A stretch of DNA of 64,000 nt, from assembly GCF_900452515.1 (NCBI RefSeq), contig NZ_UGNW01000001.1:620001-684000 (forward strand). The letters run 5' to 3'. The position numbers were made by a program, and so were the translations under genes. How positions within the stretch are numbered: the first letter of the stretch is position 1; each line of letters begins with the position of its first letter. Of this stretch, positions 8,957 through 18,764 are shown piece by piece. The DNA is from Legionella birminghamensis. Its GTDB lineage: Bacteria > Pseudomonadota > Gammaproteobacteria > Legionellales > Legionellaceae. Below the pieces are notes generated by a model. The model made no database searches. It saw only the letters and a program-made list of their open reading frames with translations, and had not been told where the DNA came from.

Positions 8957-10087
8957 TTATTCTCTCTGATAATCTTTCGTACCCGCCATAATCAACTTAT
9001 AAACCCGTTCACTAATAATTCCCTGTTCGAATTTATTCCGGGCATCTACCGTCATTAACTGGCCTTTCTGACGCACCAGTTTACGAGTTAGAGAAGTTAC
9101 TTCATTAGGATCGCCTTCCAGCAGGATATCACGTACCTCTTCATCAAAAACCAGGTATTCTCTTAAGGCTACCCGTTTTTCATCAACAGTAGGGACCAGT
9201 TTTTGCCAGATACAGAGGCGAATCGTTTCCAGAATATCAATGGTACGGCCCAAACGTTCTTCTCCGCTAAATGAGGTTACCAAACGGCGCATGGTTTCGG
9301 CTACTCCAGAAGTATGCAGGGTGGTATAAACAGGGTGTCCGGTTAATGCCGCTTCAAGCGCCGCGCTGATTGTTTCAGCATCCCGGCATTCTCCCACCAT
9401 AATCAGACGAGGCTTTCGACGCAGTGCATTACGAACCCCATCTGCGAAATCGGGTAAATGCCTTGGTATTTCCGATTGGCTGACAACTGCCGATATGGTT
9501 TCAATTTCATCAAAAACGAACTCAATAGGTGCTTCATAAGTAAGAACCTTCCGATTGGACTCTCGGGTTTCAATCAGTTCACGAATGATAGAAGCAAGAA
9601 GTGTAGATTTGCCCGAACCAGTCGCTCCGGTGATAAAAACAATGCCTTCCTGGGGCGCAATCGCTTCCAGAATATTGTCGGGAAGTCCCATAGTCTCCAG
9701 TTTTGGAGGGGTAGTAGGAATCGTTCTTAATGTGATTTGTATGGCATCATGGCCCTCGACCAGGCAAGCAGTGGCATTGACGCGGTAGCGGTATCGAACG
9801 CCGCGATTGGGACGAAACTCATAGTGAGTATCGATATCTTTACCGGATAATAGCTGAGTCGTGGCGTTAGGCCCATAAATCGAGTTAATCAGATCACCCA
9901 ATTCAGTATTGGATAAACTACGATTCGTGATTTTCAAAAGCCTGCCGTACACTTCAGCAAAAATGGGCGAACCCGTTTGAATGGTGATGTCAGAAGCATG
10001 CAGACTTTCGGCATGCTCAAGCATTTTATCCATAAAAATTGGCGTGAATCGAGTGGGCTCATCTGGCATCAGATTAATGTTACTCAT
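8957..10087 (-). CDS. dotB: DotB, cytosolic ATPase of the Dot/Icm system
   Basis: A 376-residue PilT/VirB11-type hexameric ATPase. It has an N-terminal domain (about 1-130), Walker A GATGSGKST near residues 155-163, the Asp-box/Walker B region LIMVGECRDAETI, and the His box TTLHTSG. DotB powers the Dot/Icm coupling and secretion complex from the cytosolic side. The ATG at 10087 is preferred because AGGA lies 6 nt upstream; a TTG two codons earlier is possible. Here dotB follows dotC after a 187-bp gap rather than overlapping it. Confidence 0.95.
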   Translation of the reverse strand: MSNINLMPDEPTRFTPIFMDKMLEHAESLHASDITIQTGSPIFAEVYGRLLKITNRSLSNTELGDLINSIYGPNATTQLLSGKDIDTHYEFRPNRGVRYRYRVNATACLVEGHDAIQITLRTIPTTPPKLETMGLPDNILEAIAPQEGIVFITGATGSGKSTLLASIIRELIETRESNRKVLTYEAPIEFVFDEIETISAVVSQSEIPRHLPDFADGVRNALRRKPRLIMVGECRDAETISAALEAALTGHPVYTTLHTSGVAETMRRLVTSFSGEERLGRTIDILETIRLCIWQKLVPTVDEKRVALREYLVFDEEVRDILLEGDPNEVTSLTRKLVRQKGQLMTVDARNKFEQGIISERVYKLIMAGTKDYQRE

Positions 10088-10187
10088 ATGCAATCCTGAA
10101 TTTAAAGAGTTGAAATTGATTTTGTGAATTATTCAGGCTTTAATTTGGCCTAGCCTGTTGCTTGATGACCTTGCGCTTGCTTATCAA

Positions 10188-10210
10188 GGCTACACCTGTT
10201 AAGTGTAGCC
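10188..10210 (-). promoter_or_regulatory. Hairpin in the dotC-dotB gap
   Basis: A perfect 8-bp inverted repeat (GGCTACAC/GTGTAGCC, 7-nt loop) stands in the spacer between dotC and dotB. There is no U-run on the minus strand, so it looks more like an mRNA-processing or stability element than a terminator. This role is inference. Confidence 0.4.
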
Positions 10211-10274
10211 ATTCCAGCGCTTTGTCTCAATTTTTCAGAAGAATTAACTTGTCTTCATTGCGAAGGGATTGCTA

Positions 10275-11189
10275 TTAATTCACCGGCGCGATTACAGGCT
10301 GCCAGGCTTTGCTGGTGACCGTGATATTGGTGTTCTGCGCCAGTTTATCCATATTCTTAAACTGCTCCAAGGCATTCTCGTCTTTCTCCACCGCTGCACG
10401 CCATTCCTTGCTGTTAATGTTAAGGCCGGGAAGAGCAGTGATACGCAGGACGCGATCGTCAATGTGGATTTCTGAAGCATCCCCGGTGATCCCTAATTCG
10501 GTATGGGATACAAAGGGAGGAGAAACCATATTCATGGCTAAAAGTTTTCGATAGAGAATCATTCCTGAAAAATCTTCTTTAATACGGGCAACACTTTCCT
10601 CCAGGATGGTATTCGCCTGGTCAACACCATTTTTCCAACCTTTTTCTACATAAGTGTTCCAGATTATCTTCTCTTCCTTGCATTTAGGCAGCAGGCTTAC
10701 ATGGGGTGTTTCCGGTTTTTTGTAGTCCATCCACAGATATTGGCGCCAGGTGGGAGGGGTTGTCACAAAATGAGATTGTTTCGCGACCTTGTATACCCTG
10801 TCGGAAACGTGAATAGTCTGCATATCCGCAAGATTTAAGGTGTTGCGGCCTTCCAGCAAAACTGGCGGTAAAATATTATTTTCAAGAATAAGGCTATTAA
10901 AGTCATAGACCGCATCCAGAGTCCTTTGCTGTCTTGTCAGCTCATCATTAATCTGGCAGGCTCGCCAGGCCAGCCCGGATTGAGCACCAAGACTTAAAGC
11001 GGTTTCCTTCAGCGCCATTTCCCTGATTTTACCTATGGTGGGCATACTGCGTGCAGCAGCGCCGGTATTGCCCATCGCGATTAATCCTGGCAGTGTGCTG
11101 GTATCAATAACCGTCACTGTGGACCGATGCGAACATGCCACCAAAAGGGTCAAGCAGCAAAAACTTAAACTAGGAATAAATTTTGACAT
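10275..11189 (-). CDS. dotC: DotC, outer-membrane lipoprotein of the Dot/Icm core complex
   Basis: A 304-residue protein with a lipoprotein signal peptide and the lipobox LVAC at about residues 16-19. With DotD, DotC helps place DotH in the outer membrane to form the Dot/Icm core. The start at 11189 is kept although it lies 20 bp inside dotD, because it gives the complete signal peptide. The length is close to the L. pneumophila protein. The dotD-dotC overlap implies coupled translation. Confidence 0.93.
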   Translation of the reverse strand: MSKFIPSLSFCCLTLLVACSHRSTVTVIDTSTLPGLIAMGNTGAAARSMPTIGKIREMALKETALSLGAQSGLAWRACQINDELTRQQRTLDAVYDFNSLILENNILPPVLLEGRNTLNLADMQTIHVSDRVYKVAKQSHFVTTPPTWRQYLWMDYKKPETPHVSLLPKCKEEKIIWNTYVEKGWKNGVDQANTILEESVARIKEDFSGMILYRKLLAMNMVSPPFVSHTELGITGDASEIHIDDRVLRITALPGLNINSKEWRAAVEKDENALEQFKNMDKLAQNTNITVTSKAWQPVIAPVN

Positions 11190-11658
11190 ATCTTAATTCA
11201 ACTACCTGACTGTTTGGATAAACATGGATATTCGCCTTGTGTTTTGCCTGATAATCAATATTCCGCAGGATTTCGGCAAGGCTTTGATCTTTGGCATTAA
11301 GACTGATCAGTACCGGAATAGCAGGCTCCGGGCCGAGTACCCTTAGTCGATAATGGGCGGCTTTGGCAATACGTGCGGTTAATTCCTCAATAGGGCCGGA
11401 CCAGTCAACCGATGCTCTGGCCTGGAGATTGTAGGCATTAGGAATTGTGAGCGTATTATCTACATTGGGAGGAACGATACTTTTCTCGACTCTGGTCATC
11501 TGCAGCATGGAATCGCTGATAGAAGAAGCCGCTTCCGCAAGTTTAATCGTTGCATCATCGCTTGGATCATTCATTGGAGGTTTTTTATAGATTCCCGTGC
11601 CTTTACAAGCTTGCAATAAGATAGCAGTCGCAATCAATAGTGCCAATTTTTTGTTCAT
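11170..11658 (-). CDS. dotD: DotD, outer-membrane lipoprotein of the Dot/Icm core complex
   Basis: A 162-residue protein with a lipoprotein signal peptide and lipobox LQAC (about residues 15-18). A proline/asparagine-rich linker follows, then a C-terminal globular domain resembling the secretin N0 fold (about residues 75-160, ending VVELRYVKI). DotD and DotC are needed for outer-membrane targeting of DotH. It is first in dotD-dotC-dotB, and a good promoter lies upstream. Confidence 0.93.
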   Translation of the reverse strand: MNKKLALLIATAILLQACKGTGIYKKPPMNDPSDDATIKLAEAASSISDSMLQMTRVEKSIVPPNVDNTLTIPNAYNLQARASVDWSGPIEELTARIAKAAHYRLRVLGPEPAIPVLISLNAKDQSLAEILRNIDYQAKHKANIHVYPNSQVVELRYVKIYS

Positions 11659-11695
11659 TATTTGTTCGGCTGTTTAATAGATCAGTACTGCAATG

Positions 11696-11724
11696 ATTGA
11701 AACAGGAGGCTGTCACCTTGTCAA
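11696..11724 (-). promoter_or_regulatory. Predicted sigma-70 promoter of dotDCB
   Basis: On the minus strand TTGACA (11724-11719, perfect -35) is followed after 17 bp by TTCAAT (11701-11696, 4/6 match to -10), about 37 bp before the dotD start. Spacing and position are those of a vegetative promoter. Confidence 0.55.
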
Positions 11725-11779
11725 GAAGTACTTTAAGCAGGAGGTCAGAAAATCACCGGCTTTCCTGGGCTTAGAGGGC

Positions 11780-12325
11780 CTAAAGTTTTTCATAAAGTGA
11801 AAAAAATACCTGTCCTGCCTGTTTGACCTTGAGCAGTTTCCACTGAGTCGTTTCAAGTGCCAGCGACACTGGGGATTCAACATAAAGAAAACCGCCGCGT
11901 ACAAGCAGATTAGCTTCGGCGATATCCTGAATACAGGCTTCCTGCAGATTATCCGAAAAAGGGGGGTCAAGGAAGATGAGATCGAAGCTCTGCTGGCATT
12001 TTTTAAGATAAAGACGGGCATCAGTATGAATTATCTGAATATCATTGGCCGGAAAAGCCGCTGCCGTTTTCCGGAGTTGCTCAATGACCGGTTTTGAAGC
12101 TTCCAGAAAAACAACATGGGCGGCGCCGCGTGATAAGGCCTCAAATCCCAGTGATCCGCTGCCGGCGAATGCATCCAGGCAGCGCTTGCCGTTAATGGAA
12201 TGCATTAGCCAGTTAAAAAGGGTTTCCTTAACGCGGTCGGGAGTAGGCCTCAATCCCTCGGACGATGGAAAGTTAATCTTTTTTCCGCGGAATTTACCGC
12301 CAATGATTCTTACTGTATTTTTCAC
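11780..12325 (-). CDS. rsmD: 16S rRNA (guanine-966-N2)-methyltransferase RsmD
   Basis: A 181-residue methyltransferase. It begins with the family signature RIIGGKFRGK and RPTPDRVKETLFNWL, followed by the SAM-binding motif DAFAGSGSLGFEALSRGA (about residues 52-69) and the catalytic LDPPF (about residues 119-123). RsmD methylates G966 of 16S rRNA in the assembled 30S subunit. The start overlaps the stop of the upstream peptidase gene by 4 bp, so it ends an operon with the two M16 genes. Confidence 0.93.
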   Translation of the reverse strand: MKNTVRIIGGKFRGKKINFPSSEGLRPTPDRVKETLFNWLMHSINGKRCLDAFAGSGSLGFEALSRGAAHVVFLEASKPVIEQLRKTAAAFPANDIQIIHTDARLYLKKCQQSFDLIFLDPPFSDNLQEACIQDIAEANLLVRGGFLYVESPVSLALETTQWKLLKVKQAGQVFFSLYEKL

Positions 12326-13626
12326 ATTTTCCCTACGCTAACCAGTAGCATGCGTTCTGGATGAATAGTTGTATCAAATGCTTTTTTAATGTCAGCTGTT
12401 GTTACTGCTTCAATACGTGCTACATAAGTATCCAGGTAGTTATCAGGTAGATTATAGAAGCTCATGCGCAGGAGCATGCCAGCAATATTTGTGTTGCTTG
12501 ATAACGATAGAGGAAAGCTGCCGATCAGATACTGTTTGGTGGCATTTAGCTCTTCGTCTGACGGACCTGTTTTCAGAAAATCATTCAACGTGTCCTGAGT
12601 CATCTTGAGTGCTTGCTGAGTCTGATTATTCTGTGTGGAGAAACTAATCATAAAAGGACCATTACCCGGCATAGGCATGAATTGGCTGCTTATTCCATAG
12701 GTCAGGCCATTTTTCTCGCGAATTTCATTTGAAAGGCGAGAGACCAAAGAGCCGCCGCCAAGAATGTAATTTCCGACCATTAATGGAAAATAATCGGGAT
12801 TATCATGTTGTATGCCTACTTGTCCCAGTTTCAGGACTGTCTGCGAAGATGAAAAATTGAAATTAACCTGTTCCGGGCCAGCGAAAGGCTCTGATTTTGC
12901 GATTGAAGGCGCTTTAGTACCAGTCGGCAAATTCTTAACCAATCTTTCAGCAATTTCATGGGCTTGCTGGCTGCTGATTGCTCCTACCATGACAATAACG
13001 GCATTATTGGCCACATAATACTTTTTATAAAAATCCCTAACCTGCCAGCTGGATATTTTTTTCAATGCGTCAACAGTTCCATTGACTGGATGGGCATAGG
13101 GATGATTCTTATAGAGCTTGTTGAAAAATAAATTATTGGCGATGTCGCCAGGGGATTCTTGCGCCTGGGTTATCGCAATGATCTGCTGGTTTTTTTCGCG
13201 GTTAAGTGCATCCAGCTTGAAATTGGGTTTGTTAATGATAAGGGTAAAGATGTCCAGCGCGTCGTTTAATGCGGGCTTGCTGGTTAAGGTTTTCAGGCGC
13301 AATATGGCCATATCCCGGCTGGCTTCGCTATTGAACTGAGCGCCGGTATTGGCTATTTTTTCGGCGATCTGATTAGCATCCAGATTGCCGTTTCCCTGAT
13401 CCAGCAGGCGGTTAGTCAGCGCACTTAAGCCAAAATAATTGCCGTCATAAGCGGAACCGGCTGCGAAAGCCACGCTGATATCAAGCATGGGCACTTCATT
13501 AGCCTGGTAAAAAACAACGCGCGCCCCATTGCTGGTATTCCACTTTTCAGTTTTAAAGGAAGCCGCATGAGCGCTTAAACTTAAACTGCTGATTAGTAAA
13601 CCAAATAAAAAGTAAATTGTTCTCAT
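12322..13626 (-). CDS. M16 family peptidase, non-catalytic partner
   Basis: A 434-residue exported protein (signal peptide about residues 1-21, ending AHAA) with the duplicated M16 fold. The place where M16 enzymes carry HxxEH reads GLSALTNRLLDQG, so the zinc ligands are absent. The C-terminal half keeps GGGSLVSRLSNEIREKNGLTYG, typical of the second M16 subunit. With the adjacent active subunit it probably forms a periplasmic heterodimeric peptidase (inference). It overlaps the upstream gene by 4 bp. Confidence 0.88.
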   Translation of the reverse strand: MRTIYFLFGLLISSLSLSAHAASFKTEKWNTSNGARVVFYQANEVPMLDISVAFAAGSAYDGNYFGLSALTNRLLDQGNGNLDANQIAEKIANTGAQFNSEASRDMAILRLKTLTSKPALNDALDIFTLIINKPNFKLDALNREKNQQIIAITQAQESPGDIANNLFFNKLYKNHPYAHPVNGTVDALKKISSWQVRDFYKKYYVANNAVIVMVGAISSQQAHEIAERLVKNLPTGTKAPSIAKSEPFAGPEQVNFNFSSSQTVLKLGQVGIQHDNPDYFPLMVGNYILGGGSLVSRLSNEIREKNGLTYGISSQFMPMPGNGPFMISFSTQNNQTQQALKMTQDTLNDFLKTGPSDEELNATKQYLIGSFPLSLSSNTNIAGMLLRMSFYNLPDNYLDTYVARIEAVTTADIKKAFDTTIHPERMLLVSVGKM

Positions 13627-14948
13627 TGTAATTCCTTGGACTGCAATAATGGATACAAACGTGCTTCTGTGATTGTATTGTCATTAAAATAACGTTGGGC
13701 AGCTTCCTGAATTTGCGCAGGTGTAATGGCCTCGATTTTAGCCGTATAAGCTTCGGCAGTTTCCCAGCCCAATCCGATAGTTTCCAGTAACCCCAGTTCC
13801 ATCGCTTGCCCAAAAATAGAATCTTTTTCAAAGGTTTTCTGGGCGATAATCTGTGTTTTGATTCGATTCAATTCGACTTCGTTGACCGGCTCGGTTTGCA
13901 GACGATGAATTTCGCGCAGCAAAGCCGTTTTTAATTCGTCCATAGTATGCGATTGAGTAGGGATACCAAAAAGGACAAACTGTGTTTGATATCGGTTATA
14001 CAAGTTGTAATAAATATCCACATTGCTGGCCATATGGCTGCCGCGAACGAGGTTTTTGGCAAACCGTGAGCTTTCCCCTGCGTCCAGAATCCCGGCGATC
14101 ACTTCCAGAGCATAAGGTTCCCAATTGGTTTTTGCTGTTTTAACACTGGGGACTGAATAGCCAAACATAAGCATTGGCAGCTTTGCGGGGGCATGGATGG
14201 CGACGGATTTAGCCCCAAGATTAGGCGGTTCCTGCTGGGATTTGCGTACAAAATTTGGTTTTTTCTTAAGCGGGCTAAAATATAATTTTGCCAATTCATG
14301 CACTTTTGCCGGATTAACATCCCCAACGACCACCAGGGTGGCATTATTTGGGGTGTAAAAACTCTGGTACCATGCACGTGCGTCATTAACGCTCATTTGC
14401 TCCAAATCAGTCATCCAGCCAATCACTGGGTGGTGATAAGGGGCAGCCAAATGGGCAGTCGCCAGATAGCGTTCAAAAGTAAGCGCTTGCGGATTATCAT
14501 CCGTACGCATGCGCCGTTCTTCCTGGATGACTTTTATTTCCCTGGAGAATTCCTGGGGATCCAATAGCAGGTTTTGCATACGATCCGCTTCCAGTTCAAA
14601 AGCAATAGGAAGTTGAGTGGCAGATATTTTTTCAAAATAGGCTGTATAATCGTTATTAGTAAAGGCGTTTTCCTGTCCCCCAATTCCGGCAATTGTTTTT
14701 GAAAAAGCGCCGAGAGGGTATTTGGGTGTGCCTTTAAACATTAAATGTTCCAGCGCATGGGATACGCCGGTTATTCCGCCAGGCTCATCAGCAGAGCCGA
14801 CATTGTACCAAACCATGACCACAGCCACAGGGGCGCGGTGATCTTCCTTAACAATTACTTTCAATCCATTGTCCAAAGTAAATTTCTGTACCCCAGCCAA
14901 AGCGAGGGAGGACAGCAAGGTGAAGAAAATTGCAAATACAAGGCGCAT
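13623..14948 (-). CDS. M16 family zinc peptidase, catalytic subunit
   Basis: A 441-residue exported protein (signal peptide ending LALA, about residue 18). It has the inverted zinc motif HALEH at about residues 64-68, followed by MFKGTPKYP and the distal glutamate region in the E-rich helix near QEERRMRTDDNP. It is the active partner of the next gene; together they resemble paired periplasmic M16 enzymes related to insulinase and processing peptidases. It is transcribed divergently from ftsY. The natural substrate is unknown. Confidence 0.9.
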   Translation of the reverse strand: MRLVFAIFFTLLSSLALAGVQKFTLDNGLKVIVKEDHRAPVAVVMVWYNVGSADEPGGITGVSHALEHLMFKGTPKYPLGAFSKTIAGIGGQENAFTNNDYTAYFEKISATQLPIAFELEADRMQNLLLDPQEFSREIKVIQEERRMRTDDNPQALTFERYLATAHLAAPYHHPVIGWMTDLEQMSVNDARAWYQSFYTPNNATLVVVGDVNPAKVHELAKLYFSPLKKKPNFVRKSQQEPPNLGAKSVAIHAPAKLPMLMFGYSVPSVKTAKTNWEPYALEVIAGILDAGESSRFAKNLVRGSHMASNVDIYYNLYNRYQTQFVLFGIPTQSHTMDELKTALLREIHRLQTEPVNEVELNRIKTQIIAQKTFEKDSIFGQAMELGLLETIGLGWETAEAYTAKIEAITPAQIQEAAQRYFNDNTITEARLYPLLQSKELQ

Positions 14949-15009
14949 GGATTAACTCCCAGCGAAAAAAAGTGATAGAATTCCATATTTCCTCTCTTTT
15001 GTATACCTT

Positions 15010-16107
15010 ATGATTAAATGGTTTAAAAAAAAACAGGATGTTTCTTCTGAAAATCCGCTGCCAACGCCTGAAATCGATACTTCAGCGGGGGCTGAGGAAA
15101 ATTTTACAGTCAAACCCGAAGAAATCGAGGCGGCTTCGATTGATGAGCATTCTTTGCCAGAAGCTCAGGAAGAAGAACCACGATTGAGCCTGTTTACGCG
15201 TTTTAAACGCGGCTTGGCTAAAACCCGGCAGCAGTTTGGGGACAGCGTTGGGCGTTTACTGCTGGGTAAAAAGCAAATAGATGCGGGGTTGATGGATGAG
15301 CTGGAAACCTTATTGATTAGCGCTGACCTGGGAATTGAAACCAGCCAGGAGATTTTACAGCAATTAAATGAGGGGATGGCGAGAAAACAACTCAATGATG
15401 GGGATGCCGTATTTTCCAGCCTGAAAGAAAAACTGGAGGCAATTCTTTCGCCTTGCTCTGAACCCTTACTTATCGACAATCAGCAGCATAAACCCTTTGT
15501 TATTCTGGCTGTAGGCGTGAACGGGGCTGGAAAAACCACTACAATTGGCAAGCTGGCCAAGCAATTCCAGCAACAGGGTAAAAAAGTTATGCTTGCTGCA
15601 GGGGATACGTTCCGCGCTGCTGCGGTCCAGCAGCTCCAGGTTTGGGGAGCAAGAAATCAAATCCCCGTGATCGCCCAACATACTGGGGCAGACAGCGCCT
15701 CTGTTATTTATGATGCCCTGCAGGCGGCAACTGCCCGCGGAATAGATATATTGATCGCAGACACTGCCGGTCGTTTGCATACCCAGAATAATCTGATGGA
15801 AGAGCTTAAAAAAGTGAAACGGGTCATGCAGAAAATTAATCCCGCAGCCCCCCATGAAACAATGCTGGTGCTTGATGCCAGTATAGGGCAAAATGCCCTG
15901 AATCAGGCGCGCGAATTCCATCAGGCAATTGGTTTGTCGGGTATCACCATGACCAAGCTGGATGGAACAGCGCGCGGCGGAATTTTATTTGCGATTGCCA
16001 ATGAGTTAGCGATACCATTTCGCTATTTGGGAATTGGTGAGGGAATCGACGATCTGCGTCCCTTTGAGCCGTCACAATTTGTCAGGGCATTGTTTAATGA
16101 TAATTAA
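15010..16107 (+). CDS. ftsY: FtsY, signal recognition particle receptor
   Basis: A 365-residue SRP GTPase. It has an acidic N-terminal A domain (about 1-55), a helical N domain, then the G domain with GVNGAGKTTTIGKLA (G1, about residues 173-187), GDTFRAAAVQQL, DTAGRLHTQ (G3), and TKLDGTARGG (G4/G5). It receives SRP-bound ribosomes at the inner membrane. It starts the conserved ftsY-ftsE-ftsX-rpoH run and its end overlaps ftsE. Confidence 0.97.
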   Translation: MIKWFKKKQDVSSENPLPTPEIDTSAGAEENFTVKPEEIEAASIDEHSLPEAQEEEPRLSLFTRFKRGLAKTRQQFGDSVGRLLLGKKQIDAGLMDELETLLISADLGIETSQEILQQLNEGMARKQLNDGDAVFSSLKEKLEAILSPCSEPLLIDNQQHKPFVILAVGVNGAGKTTTIGKLAKQFQQQGKKVMLAAGDTFRAAAVQQLQVWGARNQIPVIAQHTGADSASVIYDALQAATARGIDILIADTAGRLHTQNNLMEELKKVKRVMQKINPAAPHETMLVLDASIGQNALNQAREFHQAIGLSGITMTKLDGTARGGILFAIANELAIPFRYLGIGEGIDDLRPFEPSQFVRALFNDN

Positions 16108-16750
16108 ATTTGAACAGGTCAGTAAACGCTATCCGGGTGGGTTTGAAGCATTAAGCCAGGTTGATTTTTCTCTTGAAAGAGGAGAAATGGCTTTTCTTAC
16201 AGGTCATTCAGGCGCTGGCAAAAGTACCTTGTTAAAGCTGATTGCCAAATTGGAAGATCCTTCGTCCGGGCAAGTGACTGTGAATAATGTTCGCCTGAAT
16301 CAGTTACGCAATAATGATATCGCCCGATATCGCAGCAGTCTGGGGATTACATTCCAGTCTCCTCATTTGCTCAATGATCGCAGCGTCTTTGATAATGTCG
16401 CCCTCCCTTTACAGATCCAGGCAATTCATCCTGTGCAAATTGCCAAACGCGTTCATGCCGCGCTGGACATGGTTGGTCTGCTTAGTAAGGAAAAAATGCT
16501 GCCCATTCATTTATCTGGCGGCGAGCAGCAGCGAATAGGCATCGCGCGGGCTGTAGTCCACAAACCGGATTTATTACTAGCGGATGAACCGACAGGAAAC
16601 CTTGATCCTGGCTTGTCGGCTGAAATTATGAAGCTATTTGCGCTTTTCAACCAGGTTGGCGTGAGCGTTTTGATTGCCACCCATGATCTGGCTTTAATTG
16701 CCGGAATGAAAAATCGAATCATTATGCTGAAGGGAGGCCGGATATGCTGA
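16097..16750 (+). CDS. ftsE: FtsE, cell-division ABC ATPase
   Basis: A 217-residue ABC ATPase. It has Walker A GHSGAGKSTLLKLI (about residues 36-49), the signature LSGGEQQRIGIARA, and Walker B LLLADEPTGNLD. FtsEX transmits the division signal to murein hydrolase activators at the septum. The start ATG at 16097 lies inside the end of ftsY and gives the normal MIIKFEQVSKRYPGG beginning. Its end overlaps ftsX by 7 bp. Confidence 0.96.
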   Translation: MIIKFEQVSKRYPGGFEALSQVDFSLERGEMAFLTGHSGAGKSTLLKLIAKLEDPSSGQVTVNNVRLNQLRNNDIARYRSSLGITFQSPHLLNDRSVFDNVALPLQIQAIHPVQIAKRVHAALDMVGLLSKEKMLPIHLSGGEQQRIGIARAVVHKPDLLLADEPTGNLDPGLSAEIMKLFALFNQVGVSVLIATHDLALIAGMKNRIIMLKGGRIC

Positions 16751-17673
16751 ATGATCTTCGTCAGGTGGGCGCTTATCATTTACAGGCAGCGACCAACAGC
16801 TTTAATCATCTTTGCCGGAAGCCCCTGGCGACCATGATGACGGTAATTGTCATAGCGATTGCATTGACCTTGCCCACTTTATTCTGGGTTTTTTCGGATA
16901 ATTTAAATCAGTTAACTATTGATTGGCAGCAAGGGGGCCACATTTCACTTTATTTGAAACCGACGGTCACCCCTGCTGAACAGACTGCTTTATTACAGGA
17001 AATTCGCTCGGTGTCCGGAGTGGGGCAGGCTTCTTTGAAAACAGCTGATGAAGGTATGCAGGAACTCCAACAGCAGGAGGGCATGCATGATATTATGAAA
17101 TATCTACCTGAAAATCCATTGCCCGCCGTTATCGATGTTATTCCTGCCGTTTCAGTGAATAATCCCTTGCAGGTCAGGCAGTTATTCGAGCGTTTGCAGT
17201 CTCTTCCGCAGGTTGAGCAGGCGAAGCTCGACATGGAATGGATTACCCGTTTGCATGCCATTTTGGGATTTGCTGGAAAAATTGCCCATGCCCTGATGGC
17301 CTTGTTGGCATCCGCAGTCGTATTAATTGTGGGTAATACCTTGCGTCTGGCTATCCATAACCGTCATGAAGAAATCCAGGTGTTAAAATTAATTGGTGCG
17401 ACAGAGTCATTTATTCTTCGTCCTTTCCTTTATTCAGGTGTCTGGTATGGTTTGCTCGGGGCAATTTTTGCTGTGCTTTTTGTCAATATTTTTATGCTGA
17501 GCATTGCCGTCGCTGTGCAGGAGCTAGCCTCTGTCTATCATATGAACTATCCTCTTCAGGGATTGTCAGTACAGCAAGCCTATTCCATAGTACTGGCAGC
17601 CATTCTTTTAGGTTGGTTGGGAGCCAGGTTGTCTGTAAGAAGGCAGTTGGCTGCAATAGGACCTTATTATTGA
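16744..17673 (+). CDS. ftsX: FtsX, cell-division ABC permease
   Basis: A 309-residue membrane protein with the FtsX plan. There is one helix near residues 30-50, a periplasmic domain of about 120 residues containing the MKYLPENPLPA motif, and three C-terminal helices (about 175-200, 225-260, 275-300). It is the membrane partner of FtsE. Confidence 0.96.
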   Translation: MLNDLRQVGAYHLQAATNSFNHLCRKPLATMMTVIVIAIALTLPTLFWVFSDNLNQLTIDWQQGGHISLYLKPTVTPAEQTALLQEIRSVSGVGQASLKTADEGMQELQQQEGMHDIMKYLPENPLPAVIDVIPAVSVNNPLQVRQLFERLQSLPQVEQAKLDMEWITRLHAILGFAGKIAHALMALLASAVVLIVGNTLRLAIHNRHEEIQVLKLIGATESFILRPFLYSGVWYGLLGAIFAVLFVNIFMLSIAVAVQELASVYHMNYPLQGLSVQQAYSIVLAAILLGWLGARLSVRRQLAAIGPYY

Positions 17674-17730
17674 CAAGCGACGCAGTGGCTTCTCATCTTC
17701 ATTCGAAAAGACGGGAGCAGGGCAGCCATA

Positions 17731-17760
17731 TTGTAATTTTCTTTACAAAGGGTGTATAAT
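17731..17760 (+). promoter_or_regulatory. Predicted promoter upstream of rpoH
   Basis: TTGTAA (17731-17736) and a perfect TATAAT (17755-17760) are separated by 18 bp, about 130 bp before the rpoH start. This leaves a long 5' leader, which in other bacteria can form heat-responsive structure; that was not analysed here. Confidence 0.55.
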
Positions 17761-17888
17761 ATGATATCAAACAGCTTGAACAGTGTTTTCTAATTTTCCC
17801 GCTGTCTCTCTAATCATATAATTACTTTCAAACAGGATGACAGCTTTAGCTTTTTGATTTATGGTGGTGGAATAACTGGAGGAGCAGT

Positions 17889-18749
17889 ATGAATCAGCAG
17901 TTACAACTAGCATCAGTCAATTTACCCATTGGAAGCCTCGATGCCTATATTCATCGAGTGAATCTTATCCCAATGCTTTCTGCTGAAGAAGAACATGATT
18001 ATGCCGAACGCTTTCAAAATGAAAACGATTTGGAAAGCGCACGCCAACTGGTATTGGCCCATTTACGCTATGTAGTGCGCGTTGCCCGCGGTTATCTGGG
18101 CTATGGTTTGCCTTTAAACGATTTAATTCAGGAAGGCAATATTGGTCTGATGAAGGCGGTAAAGCGCTTTGATCCAAAAATGGGAGTGCGTCTGGTTTCT
18201 TTTGCAGTCCATTGGATTAAGGCAGAGATTCATGAGTTTGTATTACGCAACTGGCGTATTGTGAAGGTCGCAACGACCAAAGCGCAGCGTAAATTATTTT
18301 TTAATCTGCGGCAAATGAAGAACCGCCTGGGTTGGATGAGCTGTCAGGAAGTTGATGATGTTGCCAAAGATTTGGGGGTTCCCCGCGAGGAAGTCCTTTT
18401 GATGGAGCAGCGATTAAATGCCATGGATCCTTCCTATGATGCCCTGGCCACCGATGAGGACGATGAGGCTTACAAGGCGCCTGCCCACTTCCTATATGAA
18501 GAACATAATGATCCCGCTTATCTGGTTGAGCAGGAGCGAAGCGGTGAACTGGGTCGGGATAATTTATCCGTTGCTTTTGAACGCCTTGATGAGAGAAGCC
18601 AGGATATCTTGCAGCAGCGCTGGCTATCCGACGATAAAGTGACTTTGCAGGATCTGGCCGAAAAATATAGCGTTTCAGCCGAGAGAGTACGGCAGCTTGA
18701 AAAAAATGCAATGAAAAAACTTCGCCAATACATGGAAGAAATGAACTGA
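17889..18749 (+). CDS. rpoH: RNA polymerase heat-shock sigma factor RpoH (sigma-32)
   Basis: A 286-residue group 3 sigma factor. Region 2 has [16 protein letters not shown] and the core-binding [18 protein letters not shown]. The RpoH box QRKLFFNLR lies at about residues 134-142, and region 4 ends with the helix-turn-helix [20 protein letters not shown]. It directs transcription of heat-shock genes. The ATG has GGAGGAG 4-10 nt upstream. Position after ftsX is standard in Gammaproteobacteria. Confidence 0.97.
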   Translation: MNQQLQLASVNLPIGSLDAYIHRVNLIPMLSAEEEHDYAERFQNENDLESARQLVLAHLRYVVRVARGYLGYGLPLNDLIQEGNIGLMKAVKRFDPKMGVRLVSFAVHWIKAEIHEFVLRNWRIVKVATTKAQRKLFFNLRQMKNRLGWMSCQEVDDVAKDLGVPREEVLLMEQRLNAMDPSYDALATDEDDEAYKAPAHFLYEEHNDPAYLVEQERSGELGRDNLSVAFERLDERSQDILQQRWLSDDKVTLQDLAEKYSVSAERVRQLEKNAMKKLRQYMEEMN

Positions 18750-18764
18750 AGTTACGAGCTGAAA

